In this document: positions 15,283-24,210 of the stretch, one piece after another
Numbering within the stretch: the stretch's first letter is position 1
Layout: each line of letters opens with the position of its first letter
NCBI GenBank assembly: GCA_937918935.1
Contig: CAKZSI010000052.1
Coordinates: 1-39,663 of the forward strand
Direction: 5' to 3'
Length of the DNA: 39,663 bases
DNA from: an uncultured Chloroflexales bacterium
Lineage (GTDB): Bacteria > Chloroflexota > Chloroflexia > Chloroflexales > Chloroflexaceae
Made by a program: the position numbers and the translations under genes
Notes under the pieces: model-generated
The model's database searches: none
Told to the model about the DNA's origin: nothing
What the model saw: the letters and a program-made list of their open reading frames with translations, nothing else

Positions 15283-18228
15283 CTATCCTTTGAGTGAGGC
15301 CGAAAGGCACGCACGCAGATAGGCGCCAGTGTAGGAATCAGGAAGAGCGGCGAGTTGCTCGGGGGTGCCGCTGCCCACGAGCCGGCCGCCGTCGGGGCCG
15401 CCGCCGGGGCCGAGGTCAATCACCCAGTCGGCGCTTTTGATCATGTCGAGGTTGTGTTCGATCACCACCACGGTATTGCCGCTGTCCACCAGTCGCTGCA
15501 ACACCTTGAGCAGTTGTTCAATGTCGGCGAAGTGAAGGCCGGTGGTCGGCTCGTCGAGAATGTAGAGGGTGCGCCCGGTGGAGCGCCGGGCCAGTTCGCT
15601 CGCCAGTTTGATGCGCTGGGCCTCGCCGCCGGAAAGGGTCGTGGCCGGCTGGCCGAGCCGCACGTAGCCCAGGCCAACGTCGCGCAGGGCCTGAAGCCGC
15701 TCGTTAATCGCCGGCACCCGCGCGAAAAAGTCCGCCGCCTCTTCCACCGTCATATCCAGCACTTCGGCGATGGTCCTGCCGCGATAGCGAATGTCGAGCG
15801 TTTCACGGTTGTAGCGCGTGCCGCCGCAAACCTCGCAGGGCACGAACAGGTCAGGGAGAAACTGCATTTCCACCTGGATCAACCCCTCGCCGTCGCAGGC
15901 GTCGCAGCGCCCGCCCTTGACGTTGAAACTAAAGCGCGAGGCGTCGTAGCCCCGCGCGCGCGCCTCGGGAGTGGCGGCGAAGAGCGCGCGGATAGGGTCA
16001 AACACCCTGGTGTAGGTGGCAGGATTGGAGCGCGGCGTGCGCCCGATCGGGCTCTGGTCAATGCTGATGACCTTGTCGAGGTGTTCGAGGCCGTGGATGG
16101 CATCGTGGGCGCCGGCGCGCCCGCGGGCGCCGTGCAGGACCTGGGCCGCCTTCGGGTAGAGTGTGTCCATGATCAGGCTGCTCTTCCCGCTCCCGCTCAC
16201 CCCGGTGACGACCACGAAGGTTCCCAGGGGAATGCTCACGTTAATGCCCTGAAGGTTGTGCTCGCGGGCGCCGCGGATCTCGATGCGCTTGCCATTGCCG
16301 CTGCGGCGCTGCCGTGGCACGGGGATGCGCCGCTTGCCGCTGAGGTACTGGCCGGTCAGCGAGCGTGGCTCGGCGAGCACCTCGGTCAGGGGACCGCTGG
16401 CGATCACCTCGCCTCCGGCTTCGCCTGCCCCGGGGCCGATGTCAACCACCCAGTCGGCGGCGCGAATGGTCGCTTCGTCGTGCTCCACCACCAGCACGCT
16501 GTTGCCCAGGTCGCGCAGGCGCAGCAGCGTCTGCAGCAGGCGGTCGTGGTCACGCGGGTGCAGACCGATACTCGGTTCGTCGAGCACGTAGAGGACACCG
16601 GAGAGGCCGGCGCCGACCTGGGTTGCCAGGCGGATGCGCTGACTTTCGCCTCCGGAGAGGGTGACCGCCGAGCGATCCAGTTCCAGGTAGCCCAGACCAA
16701 CATCGCAGAGAAAGGCCAGCCGGTTACGGATCTCCCGCACAATCGGTGCGGCGATCAGCTTCTCGCGCTCGCTGAGCGTTGCCCGCATTTCCTGGCGCTG
16801 GCGCGTCTCCCCTTCAGACGGTTCGCTCTGCGCCGCCTGGTCCCCAATCGCCTCAAGGAGTCCCTCGGCCCAACCCAGCGCCTCGGCCACCCTCATGCGT
16901 GTGATTGCCCCGATTGTGTGCCCGGCTACGGTGACGGCGCGCACCTCCGGGCGCAGCCGGGACCCGCCGCAGGCCCCACAGGGTCGCGGCGTCATGTAGC
17001 GCGCCAGGGCCTCGCGCTCGGCATCGTCGCGGGTCTCGGCGAAGCGTCGCCGCAGGTTGGGGATGACCCCCTCGAAGGGCGCCTGCACCTCGCGGATCTT
17101 GCCGCCAATATGGTAGTGCAGGGAGAGGGCCTCACCATTGGTGCCGTAGAGCAATGCGCCCACCGCCTCGGGCGGCAGGGCGCGGAGCGGAGTGTCGAGC
17201 GAAAACCCCAGGTGCTCGGCCAGCGATCCCAGCATGTCGTCGTAGTAGCGCCGGTTGGCCTTGCTTCCCTCGGCCCACGGCGCCACCGCGCCCTCACGCA
17301 GCGACTTGTTCCGATCCGGGATCACCAGGGCCGGGTCAAGTTCCTGGACCACCCCCAGACCTCCGCAGGCGGGACAGGCGCCCTGGGGGTTGTTGAAGGA
17401 GAAGTCGCGTGGTTCCAGGCGCCCCAGGTTCACCGCGCCATGCACGGGGCAGGCGTACTGTTCCGAGAAGGTCAGTTCCTCGCCGCCGACGATCTGCGCC
17501 AGCATCTGCCCGGCGCCCAGTTTCAGCGCCGCTTCTACCGAGTCGCTCAGGCGCACGCGGTCGGGATGGGTGGCGGGTGAAGCGTTCCCGGGCGGATGGC
17601 GGATCACCAGACGATCCACCACCGCCTCGATGGTGTGGGGGCGGTACTTCTCCAGTTTCAGCGGCTCGTCCAGTTCGTGCACGTTGCCATCCACGCGTGC
17701 GCGCACAAAGCCGCGCCGGCGCAGATCGTCGAAGACGGCCTGATGCTCGCCCTTCTGGCCCCGCACCACGGGGGCCAGGATGAGTATCCGGCTGCCGTCA
17801 GGAAGGGACAGGAGGGCATCCACGATCTGTTGCGGGGTCTGGCGGGTCAACGGGCGATCGCACTGGGGGCAGTGGGGGTGGCCGATGCGCGCGAAGAGCA
17901 GGCGCAGAAAGTCGTAGATCTCGGTAACCGTGCCGACGGTCGAGCGGGGATTGCGACTGCCGCTTTTCTGATCAATCGCAATTGCCGGCGAGAGGCCATC
18001 GATCGAATCTACATCCGGCTTTTCGATCTGCCCGAAAAACTGGCGTGCGTAGGTAGAAAGACTCTCGACGTAACGCCGTTGACCCTCGGCAAAGATGGTG
18101 TCGAAGGCCAGAGAACTCTTGCCCGAACCCGACAGACCGGTAATGACCACCAGCCGGTTGCGCGGGAGTCGCACATCAATGTTCTTCAGGTTGTGCTCGC
18201 GGGCGCCACGGACGACGATCCAGTCCAT
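15283..18228 (-). CDS. uvrA: Excinuclease ABC subunit UvrA
   Basis: A complete 981-residue UvrA, the damage-sensing ATPase of nucleotide excision repair. It has two ABC modules: Walker [11 protein letters not shown] near 33 and [10 protein letters not shown] near 680; signatures LSGGESQRI near 520 and LSGGEAQRI near 862; Walker [14 protein letters not shown] and [13 protein letters not shown]. Zinc module 1 reads CPVHG ... CPACGGLG (near 257-290), with His in place of the second Cys, as in several other phyla. Module 2 is CDACDGEG ... CEVCGGTRY. The insertion [20 protein letters not shown] is intact. The ATG at 18228 starts directly at the conserved [14 protein letters not shown]. It is transcribed alone, divergent from the DUF1800 gene. 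Confidence 0.98.
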   Translation of the reverse strand: MDWIVVRGAREHNLKNIDVRLPRNRLVVITGLSGSGKSSLAFDTIFAEGQRRYVESLSTYARQFFGQIEKPDVDSIDGLSPAIAIDQKSGSRNPRSTVGTVTEIYDFLRLLFARIGHPHCPQCDRPLTRQTPQQIVDALLSLPDGSRILILAPVVRGQKGEHQAVFDDLRRRGFVRARVDGNVHELDEPLKLEKYRPHTIEAVVDRLVIRHPPGNASPATHPDRVRLSDSVEAALKLGAGQMLAQIVGGEELTFSEQYACPVHGAVNLGRLEPRDFSFNNPQGACPACGGLGVVQELDPALVIPDRNKSLREGAVAPWAEGSKANRRYYDDMLGSLAEHLGFSLDTPLRALPPEAVGALLYGTNGEALSLHYHIGGKIREVQAPFEGVIPNLRRRFAETRDDAEREALARYMTPRPCGACGGSRLRPEVRAVTVAGHTIGAITRMRVAEALGWAEGLLEAIGDQAAQSEPSEGETRQRQEMRATLSEREKLIAAPIVREIRNRLAFLCDVGLGYLELDRSAVTLSGGESQRIRLATQVGAGLSGVLYVLDEPSIGLHPRDHDRLLQTLLRLRDLGNSVLVVEHDEATIRAADWVVDIGPGAGEAGGEVIASGPLTEVLAEPRSLTGQYLSGKRRIPVPRQRRSGNGKRIEIRGAREHNLQGINVSIPLGTFVVVTGVSGSGKSSLIMDTLYPKAAQVLHGARGRAGAHDAIHGLEHLDKVISIDQSPIGRTPRSNPATYTRVFDPIRALFAATPEARARGYDASRFSFNVKGGRCDACDGEGLIQVEMQFLPDLFVPCEVCGGTRYNRETLDIRYRGRTIAEVLDMTVEEAADFFARVPAINERLQALRDVGLGYVRLGQPATTLSGGEAQRIKLASELARRSTGRTLYILDEPTTGLHFADIEQLLKVLQRLVDSGNTVVVIEHNLDMIKSADWVIDLGPGGGPDGGRLVGSGTPEQLAALPDSYTGAYLRACLSASLKG

Positions 18229-18273
18229 ATCCGGGTCTGTAGGCTAGCACGTTTGACCGCCAGTTGGAGGAGG

Positions 18274-18296
18274 GCGGGGAAACTGTATTTCCCCGC
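18274..18296. repeat. Perfect 9-bp hairpin in uvrA leader
   Basis: GCGGGGAAA (18274-18282), loop CTGTA, TTTCCCCGC (18288-18296). It falls inside the predicted uvrA leader, 46 bp upstream of the start codon, and belongs to the GGGGAAAC palindrome family. Confidence 0.7.
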
Positions 18297-18350
18297 ACGC
18301 CTGCCCGATGGGAAGGTCCGCGCCATTGAGGTATCATGGGACAGTGCGTC

Positions 18351-18379
18351 ATCGTAGCATACAACCCCCGTCGCGGCAA
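18351..18379 (-). promoter_or_regulatory. Candidate sigma-70 promoter for uvrA
   Basis: On the minus strand TTGCCG (18379-18374), a 17-bp spacer, then TACGAT (18356-18351). The predicted leader is about 115 nt and includes the hairpin at 18274. No SOS box was identified. Confidence 0.5.
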
Positions 18380-18464
18380 GCGCAACCTTTCCCTCTTTTC
18401 CCCGACAGTAGACCGTACGCCCCGTCTTACGAGGAGCGCCATACCTTCGGGACCATTGTCATCC

Positions 18465-18492
18465 TTGCCAATCTTTTAACCAATTTTATACT
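18465..18492 (+). promoter_or_regulatory. Candidate promoter for the DUF1800-DUF1501 operon
   Basis: TTGCCA (18465-18470), 16-bp spacer, TATACT (18487-18492), in the only AT-rich part of this 427-bp divergent gap. The leader to the ATG at 18656 would be about 157 nt. Confidence 0.5.
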
Positions 18493-18655
18493 AATGCCGT
18501 GCCCATCAGGAAACGCCGCTGCGTGGCCCCCGGCGGTATCTCTCGGAAGCGTCTGCCGGGCGCCCCTGGTGACGTGAGTTTCCGTTCTAGATGCGCTGCT
18601 AACCGTTTGAACGATAGTGTCGCACCGCACGCTCCACCATACGAAGCGAGGCTCT

Positions 18656-20440
18656 ATGAGGCTGACTCGACGGAACTTGCTCGGTAGTGGCGTGGCCCTG
18701 GCGGCCACAGCCGCAACGGCGCGCACGCTGGTCTTTGAGCCGGCGCCGGCCCTGGCGGCCTGCCAGGTGCTTCCCCCGGCTTCTCCGGCGAGCGTTGCGC
18801 TTAACCGGCTCGCCTATGGGATGCGCGCCCAGGATCTCGCCGCTTTCAATGCCCTGGGCGCCACCCCCGATGAGTGCTACGAACGCTGGGTCGATCAGCA
18901 ACTCAATCCGGCGACGATTGATGATAGCGAGTGCGAGCAACAGATCGCCGCTACGCGCCTGAAGATCCGTTATGGTACTGTCAACCAGGCCCGTCCCCTG
19001 GAATTGCTCGGCGCAAGTACTGCCGAGCTGTGGGCGCGCGTCAACAGTGGGATGGCCATGGACTGGAGCGAGCGGATCAGGCCCTTCAACGAGGTGCGCG
19101 TCGCCACCTGGATCCGCGCAGTCTATAGCCGGCGCCAGCTCTTCGAGGTGCTGGTGGATTTCTGGCACAACCACTTCAACGTGAAGGCCTCCTCTGATGG
19201 GAGCATTGCTGCCACCTGGCCGGCCTACGATCGCGTGATCCGCACCCACGCCCTGGGAAACTTTCGCACCTTCGTAGAGGAAGTGGGCAAGAGCGTCGCA
19301 ATGATGCTCTACCTCGATAATGCCAGCAATCGCGCCGCCGGGGGCGAAGGCGGCAACGAGAACTATGCCCGCGAGTTGTTTGAGTTGCACACGCTCGGCT
19401 CAGACAATTATCTCAAGTTCTACGACAACCGCGGCATGATAGAAACCATCAGCTACGCCGGCGAGACCTTTCCGCGCGGCTACCTTGACGACGATGTCTA
19501 CGAAGCGGCCCGCTGTTTCACCGGCTGGACGATTGCCAATGGGCGGGATGGCCGCCCCAATACCGGCGAGTTCTACTTCCTCGCCGACTGGCACGATACC
19601 AATCCCAAGACCGTGCTGGCCGTGCGTCCCGCGCCGGGCATCCCGCCAGCGCCCAATATCCCCCGCAATCAGCCCGGTCTGACCGACGGCCAGCAGGTCT
19701 TCGATCTGCTCTGTAATCACCCCGGCACGGCGCGACACATCTGCACCAGACTGGCCCGGCGGCTCGTCGCCGACGATCCGCCCCAACGAGTGATTGACGC
19801 GGCAGTCGAGGTCTGGATGGCCAATCGCCGGGCGCCTGATCAGATCCGCCAGGTGGTGCGCGCAATCGTGTTGGCGCCGGAGTGCCGCGCCACATTTGGG
19901 CGCAAGATGCGCCGGCCGCTTGAGGCGATGTGGGCCTTTCTCCGCGCAACCGACGCCCGCCTGCCGAGCGACGTGGAGTCCGTGGACGGTGACCCGGCCC
20001 GCGGCGGCTACTGGAGCAGCCTGTTTTACACCGCCGACCAGAGCGGGCACCAGCTCTTCGATTGGGACACGCCAACCGGCCACCCCGATACGGCCAGTTA
20101 CTGGGCGAACACTAACAGTTTGCTGGCGCGCTGGAACAGCTTCTACTCCATGACCCAGGGCTGGGGTGGGAACGTGAGCATTGACGTTATTGCCCAGACC
20201 AATCTCAACGCCTCGTGTCGCGAGATCGTTGACGAGTGGAGCAGGCGTCTCTGCGGGTTCGAGCTCACCCCTCGGGTGCGGACCGAACTGATCAACTTTC
20301 TTGCCTTTGGCGGCGACCCCAACGCCCCGCCGCGCCCGACGCCGCGCGCCCCGGATTGGGGCGCGATAGAGGGCGTTCACGATCGCGTGCGCGCGATGGT
20401 GCAGCTTCTGGCGATGAGTCCTGAATTTAACCTGCGCTAG
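18656..20440 (+). CDS. Tat-exported DUF1800 protein
   Basis: 594 residues. The N-terminus MRLTRRNLLGSGVALAATAA is a twin-arginine signal (TRRNLL). The body matches DUF1800: SVALNRLAYGMRAQDL, VRVATWIRAVYSRRQLFEVLVDFWHNHFNV (conserved WHNHFN core), GNENYARELFELHTLG, and ARCFTGWTI. The late part has HICTRLARRLVADDPP and RRPLEAMWAFLRAT. DUF1800 proteins are usually encoded beside DUF1501 proteins, as here, and are exported folded; the biochemical function is not established. GAGG precedes the ATG at 18656. The stop is 199 bp before the DUF1501 start. Confidence 0.92.
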   Translation: MRLTRRNLLGSGVALAATAATARTLVFEPAPALAACQVLPPASPASVALNRLAYGMRAQDLAAFNALGATPDECYERWVDQQLNPATIDDSECEQQIAATRLKIRYGTVNQARPLELLGASTAELWARVNSGMAMDWSERIRPFNEVRVATWIRAVYSRRQLFEVLVDFWHNHFNVKASSDGSIAATWPAYDRVIRTHALGNFRTFVEEVGKSVAMMLYLDNASNRAAGGEGGNENYARELFELHTLGSDNYLKFYDNRGMIETISYAGETFPRGYLDDDVYEAARCFTGWTIANGRDGRPNTGEFYFLADWHDTNPKTVLAVRPAPGIPPAPNIPRNQPGLTDGQQVFDLLCNHPGTARHICTRLARRLVADDPPQRVIDAAVEVWMANRRAPDQIRQVVRAIVLAPECRATFGRKMRRPLEAMWAFLRATDARLPSDVESVDGDPARGGYWSSLFYTADQSGHQLFDWDTPTGHPDTASYWANTNSLLARWNSFYSMTQGWGGNVSIDVIAQTNLNASCREIVDEWSRRLCGFELTPRVRTELINFLAFGGDPNAPPRPTPRAPDWGAIEGVHDRVRAMVQLLAMSPEFNLR

Positions 20441-20639
20441 GTCATGTGTCTGGCGCGTTCCGCCGGAGGGCCGACCTTCCCCCCTGGTCGCCCTCACGTG
20501 GCCGGGTGTGTCCCCCCCGCCCGGCCACGCTCTCTCTGTATGCTTCGACCGGGGGTAGGGGAATCCACGAGGGCCGCCCCTACCTCCTGCAAAGACTTAT
20601 CTTGATGCATCACCGCACGTTCGATAGGAGGAACAACCC
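20441..20639. terminator. Hairpin between DUF1800 and DUF1501 genes
   Basis: GTGGCCGGG (20498-20506) and CCCGGCCAC (20520-20528) form a perfect 9-bp stem with a C-rich loop. No T-run follows, so it may stabilise or attenuate the message rather than end it. A ribosome-binding site, AGGAGG, at 20627-20632 serves the next gene. Confidence 0.5.
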
Positions 20640-22037
20640 GTGGAAGTTACACGACGTGAATTTCTTGTAGGGTGCAGTGCGGCAATCGCGGCCCTGGCAG
20701 CCGGCCGCGTCGGCCAGTTGATCTTTGCCGACCCGGTCAGTGCCGCCGGCAGTGACGAGATTCTGGTGGTCGTGTTCCTGCGGGGCGGCTGTGATGGCTT
20801 GAGCCTGCTCTGCCCCTACGATGACCCGGCCTACCGGCAGGCGCGCGGCTCGCTCGCCCTGCCCCTCACGGGTGAAAACGCGCCATTGCGGATCGATCCG
20901 CGCAACCCCTCCTACGGCACGAGCAGTTTCGGCCTGAACAGCAAAATGCCCCATCTCAGGGAACTCTACGACGCCGGGCGGCTGGCCATGGTCCACGCCT
21001 GTGGCCTCAACGACGATACGCGCAGCCATTTCGATGCTATGGACTACATCGAGCGCGGCACGCCGGGCAACAAGACTACCGAGAGCGGCTGGATCACCCG
21101 TCACCTCCAAACCAGCGGCCTGAGCATCGGGCTGCTGCCCGCGGTCTCTGCCGGCAACCAGACCCCGGCCTCGCTGCTGGCCTACCGAGACGCTGTGGCG
21201 ATGCCCAACCCGCGCTCGTTCACCATCAACACCTACTGGCGCTACAACCGCCCCGAGGATAACTATCCGCTGATGCGCGCGTTGGAGACCTTCTACCCGG
21301 GCAGCGGTCTCAACCCCCTGGATATCGCCGGACGCCGCACCATTGAGACGATCAAGGCCATCCGCGCCGCCAATCCAGGGAACTATACGCCGCGCGATGG
21401 CGTTACCTACCCTGGCGGCTCGTTCGGCAATGCGTTACGCACCGTGGCGCAGCTTGTCAAAATGGAGCAAGGGCTGCGCATTGCCACGGTGGACCTGGGG
21501 GGCTGGGATACCCACGAGAACCAGGCTCAGAGTGATGGCAACGGCTACCTGCCCGAGCGGCTGGGGATGCTCTCACAGGGACTGTTCGCCCTCTACAGCG
21601 ACCTGGTCGATTACCAGAGCCGCTTAACCATCGTCGTGATGAGCGAGTTTGGCCGGCGTCTGGGGCGCAACGCCAGCAATGGCACCGACCACGGCCACGG
21701 CAACGTCATGCTTGTCCTTGGCGGCGGGGTCAACGGCGGCCAGGTGTACGGCGCCTGGCCTGGCCTGCAAGACCTCGACCAGGGTCAGGATCTGCGGATC
21801 ACCACCGATTTTCGGGTCGTGCTGGGCGAGATTATCCTCCGGCGCCTGGGCAACCCCAATCTCGGGGCGATCTTCCCTGGCATGACCCCGCAGATGTTCC
21901 AGCCCCCTGGCCTGGTCAGCGGGGTGGATCCAGGGCCAATCGTCTGGGCCGGGGCCGTCGGTGAGGAACCGGCACAGCCCGCGCAGAGCCGCGATTTGCC
22001 GCAGCGAATCTATCTGCCGCTCACGGCGAATTGCTGA
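20640..22037 (+). CDS. Tat-exported DUF1501 protein
   Basis: 465 residues from a GTG start, preceded by TAGGAGGAACAACCC. The signal VEVTRREFLVGCSAAIAALAAG carries the twin-arginine motif TRREFL. The DUF1501 body has EILVVVFLRGGCDGLSLLCPY, LNSKMPHLRELYDAGRLAMVHA, and the late metal-enzyme-like block MSEFGRRLGRNASNGTDHGHG followed by GGGVNGGQVYG. The family is related to alkaline-phosphatase-fold sulfatases, but activity is unproven. The C-terminal RIYLPLTANC resembles the YLPL-type tail common on Chloroflexota surface proteins. It is probably co-expressed with, and works with, the DUF1800 partner. Confidence 0.92.
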   Translation: MEVTRREFLVGCSAAIAALAAGRVGQLIFADPVSAAGSDEILVVVFLRGGCDGLSLLCPYDDPAYRQARGSLALPLTGENAPLRIDPRNPSYGTSSFGLNSKMPHLRELYDAGRLAMVHACGLNDDTRSHFDAMDYIERGTPGNKTTESGWITRHLQTSGLSIGLLPAVSAGNQTPASLLAYRDAVAMPNPRSFTINTYWRYNRPEDNYPLMRALETFYPGSGLNPLDIAGRRTIETIKAIRAANPGNYTPRDGVTYPGGSFGNALRTVAQLVKMEQGLRIATVDLGGWDTHENQAQSDGNGYLPERLGMLSQGLFALYSDLVDYQSRLTIVVMSEFGRRLGRNASNGTDHGHGNVMLVLGGGVNGGQVYGAWPGLQDLDQGQDLRITTDFRVVLGEIILRRLGNPNLGAIFPGMTPQMFQPPGLVSGVDPGPIVWAGAVGEEPAQPAQSRDLPQRIYLPLTANC

Positions 22038-22054
22038 GAAGGTGAGGGTCCGGG

Positions 22055-22228
22055 TTCTCAGGTGTAGGGTTTTTCGAGCGAGAAGGGGTTTTCGGCGTTC
22101 CAATGCGCTTCCGACCCTCACCCCCTGCCCCCCTCTCCCGCGCGCGGGAGAGGGGGGAATTCGGCGTCCCAATGCCCCGGATGACGAATGCGACGCGAGG
22201 ATGTGCCGGAAAACCCTACACCTGAGAA
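22055..22228. mobile_element. 174-bp MITE-like element with 19-bp TIRs
   Basis: The terminal inverted repeats TTCTCAGGTGTAGGGTTTT (22055-22073) and its exact complement (22210-22228) are perfect over 19 bp. GAGGGTCCGGG occurs directly outside both ends (22044-22054 and 22229-22239), an 11-bp target duplication. Inside lie a perfect 15-bp palindrome (22128-22157) and two 17-bp near-direct repeats, TTCGGCGTTCCAATGCG and TTCGGCGTCCCAATGCC. There is no coding capacity. The insertion interrupts a dispersed palindrome whose right part (22231-22261, arms GGGTCCGGG/CCCGGACCC) is intact. Confidence 0.75.
22128..22157. repeat. Perfect 15-bp palindrome
   Basis: CCCCCCTCTCCCGCG (22128-22142) followed directly by its complement (22143-22157). 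A related stem lies at 38572-38602. It sits inside the MITE-like element. Confidence 0.8.
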
Positions 22229-22290
22229 GAGGGTCCGGGGGGGTGGAGCCTTCCCGGACCCGCCTCATTTCTTGCCTGTTTGGAGGAGGG

Positions 22291-22400
22291 GTGGGGCAAC
22301 CCGGTTTCCCCACGCCCCTGCCTGAAATCGGCCTCCACCCGCAACCCCTCTTCGGCCTGTACGAGTGGGGCAACCCGGTTTCCCCACGCCCCTGCCTGAA
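22291..22400. repeat. Two identical 36-bp direct repeats, each palindromic
   Basis: Copies at 22291-22326 and 22365-22400, 74 bp apart. Each starts with the palindrome GTGGGGCAACCCGGTTTCCC-AC, then GCCCCTGCCTGAA. Both lie downstream of the TPM-protein gene end (22466, minus strand). Two copies with unequal flanks do not make a CRISPR array. Confidence 0.75.
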
Positions 22401-22465
22401 GAGAGGGTCTTGAAGGGCAAAGCTCTTGCAGGAATACCCGGTAGATGCGAAACGTCGTTCGCTTC

Positions 22466-24160
22466 CTACCATCCCCCGCCGGAGCGGCCCCCGCCGAAGG
22501 AGCCGCCCGCGCTTCCCCCGCCAAACGAACCGCCCGACCCGTGGCGGCTGCCCCAACCGCTGCCACCGCTACTACCGCCGCCACTGCTCCAACTGCCGCT
22601 GCCGCCCCAGCCGCCTCCAGCGATAATGATCGGGCCAGGGCCGGGCATGTTCGGCCGGTCGTAGGAGCGGAGCTGGCGCTCGATGTCGCGGGCCTCATCA
22701 CGGATGCGCTCGGCGCGTTTGAGGGCCTTGTTCAGGGCTTCCTCCCCGGTGATCGGCAGGCGGATCTGGTCGAAGTCCTGCCGGAGGGCCTGCAAACGCT
22801 GGAACAGGTTCGCGGGTGCGCGCACACGCACGCGCGTGCCGACGCTCTCGGCGGAGTTGAGCCAGTTGCGCGCCTCGGCCAGGGTGCCATTGAGCTTGCT
22901 CCGAAGCTGTTCCAGGCGTTGCACGTCACCATACACCGCCTGGTAGACCGTCTGCGACTCGCGCTGCAACTCCTGATAGGCGACGCTCAGTTGCTCGAGC
23001 GCCGCGCGCCGCTCTTCTTCCTCCACCTGGCGAGCGCGGGTGTCGAGGGCCCGGGTCTGCTCGAAGCGCTGGAGCAGCTTCTTCACCGCAGCGATGCTGG
23101 CGGGAGTAATGTCAGCATCGTGGACATTGACGAACCTGGCGATCTTGTTGACCTCGCCGGTGATAATGGGCTGGAGACGATCGGCCTGCTGGCGGAGCTT
23201 CTGCATCGTCTCGGCCTCGGAGCGGGCCCGGGCCAGGGCCTCGTCGGCGAGACGGTCGGCGGTGGTGGCTGCCTCGGCGAGGCGCAGCCAGTCGGGTTTT
23301 TCCCGTTGGGCCTCGGCCCGGGCAATCGCCAGTTGTGCGGCGGCCTCGCGGAGTTGTTCCTCAGGCGCCTTGCTCACATCGGGGTCGTGGGTGCGCACGA
23401 ACTCTTCACCGGCAGCAATGCTGCGCTCGGCCTCGGCAAGCAGGGCGCGGGCGGCGTCGCGGGCCTGCTCGAGAGCCTTGAGACGCTCGATAATTGCCTC
23501 GATCAACTGGTCCACGAAGGCCAGTTCCTGCTCTGCGGCGTCAAGCTGTTCCTGGGCGAAGAGGAACTGCTGGGCCTCCATGGAATTGGCGGTGCGGGCG
23601 CGCTCCCAGTGCTCATGGGCGCGATCGGCAGCAGCCTGGGCCTCGCTGCCGTTGCCGCGGATGTCGTTCCAGGCGCTCTCGGCGAACTCGTCAACGATGT
23701 CAAAGACGCGGCGCCCCTCAGCGATGCGTTCGGCGGCCCGCAGGCCACGTTGCTCAAGCTCGGCGATGCGCCGGGTGTTGGCCTCGTAGAGCGCGGGCGC
23801 GCCACTGCCCTGGGCGATGGCGGCCTCCAGATGCGCCTGGGCCGCCTCGAGCCGGGGGAGGGTGGCGTCCGGTTCGCCGCGCTGCAGGGCAGCGGCGGCC
23901 TCGGCCAGGGCCTGATCGGCCTCGTCCAGGGCCTCACGGCTGGCGTCGAGCCGGAAGCCCTGCCGTTCAACGGCGATGCCGCTCTCGCGCTCCTGTGAGA
24001 TGCCGGAGCGGATCTGGGCGTGGCGTTCGGCGATGGCGCCGATCTGCTGGCTGCGTTCCGACGCTGCCCGGGCGGCAGCAACGGCATCGGCGAAGGCGAA
24101 CTTCGCCAGGGCCGCCGCCGCGCGCTCCACCTGCTGCTGGACCGGGGCGAGGGCCGCCAT
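22466..24160 (-). CDS. Coiled-coil C-terminal half of TPM-domain protein (frame -1 relative to first half)
   Basis: 564 residues from the first ATG, but the open frame continues upstream to the A7 run at 24217-24223. It is almost wholly alpha-helical coiled coil (for example ALYEANTRRIAELEQRG, LLAEAERSIAAGEEFVRTHD, VEEEERRAALEQL). It ends in a Gly/Ser-rich tail with repeated GGGSSGGSGWG and SFGGGSAGG units and a final GGGW. Such Gly-Ser-Trp tails are usual at the C-terminus of TPM-domain (YgcG-like) membrane proteins, so this is the missing end of the gene at 24211-25188. The ATG at 24160 has only a distant GAGGAG (12 bases), so independent initiation would be weak. Without frameshifting it would be a cytoplasmic fragment. 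Confidence 0.8.
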   Translation of the reverse strand: MAALAPVQQQVERAAAALAKFAFADAVAAARAASERSQQIGAIAERHAQIRSGISQERESGIAVERQGFRLDASREALDEADQALAEAAAALQRGEPDATLPRLEAAQAHLEAAIAQGSGAPALYEANTRRIAELEQRGLRAAERIAEGRRVFDIVDEFAESAWNDIRGNGSEAQAAADRAHEHWERARTANSMEAQQFLFAQEQLDAAEQELAFVDQLIEAIIERLKALEQARDAARALLAEAERSIAAGEEFVRTHDPDVSKAPEEQLREAAAQLAIARAEAQREKPDWLRLAEAATTADRLADEALARARSEAETMQKLRQQADRLQPIITGEVNKIARFVNVHDADITPASIAAVKKLLQRFEQTRALDTRARQVEEEERRAALEQLSVAYQELQRESQTVYQAVYGDVQRLEQLRSKLNGTLAEARNWLNSAESVGTRVRVRAPANLFQRLQALRQDFDQIRLPITGEEALNKALKRAERIRDEARDIERQLRSYDRPNMPGPGPIIIAGGGWGGSGSWSSGGGSSGGSGWGSRHGSGGSFGGGSAGGSFGGGRSGGGW

Positions 24161-24210
24161 AGGGTCGGCAAGCTCCTCACCCAGGACCGCAAGCCGGTCG
24201 GCAGCGCCGG

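Noticed and set aside
15355-17580. A 741-codon open frame antisense to uvrA
   Set aside because: It is a mirror of codon bias in a GC-rich conserved gene; it has no recognisable domain and uvrA itself is unambiguous.
18308-18577. Small plus-strand frames in the uvrA-DUF1800 gap
   Set aside because: They overlap the predicted divergent promoters and lack ribosome-binding sites.
22291-22400. Repeat pair considered as a CRISPR array
   Set aside because: There are only two units with no regular spacers, no cas genes are near, and the unit is internally palindromic in the manner of the other gaps.
22445-23998. A 517-codon plus-strand frame opposite the TPM coiled-coil half
   Set aside because: It is low-complexity and shadows a heptad-repeat gene; no start signal or family is visible.
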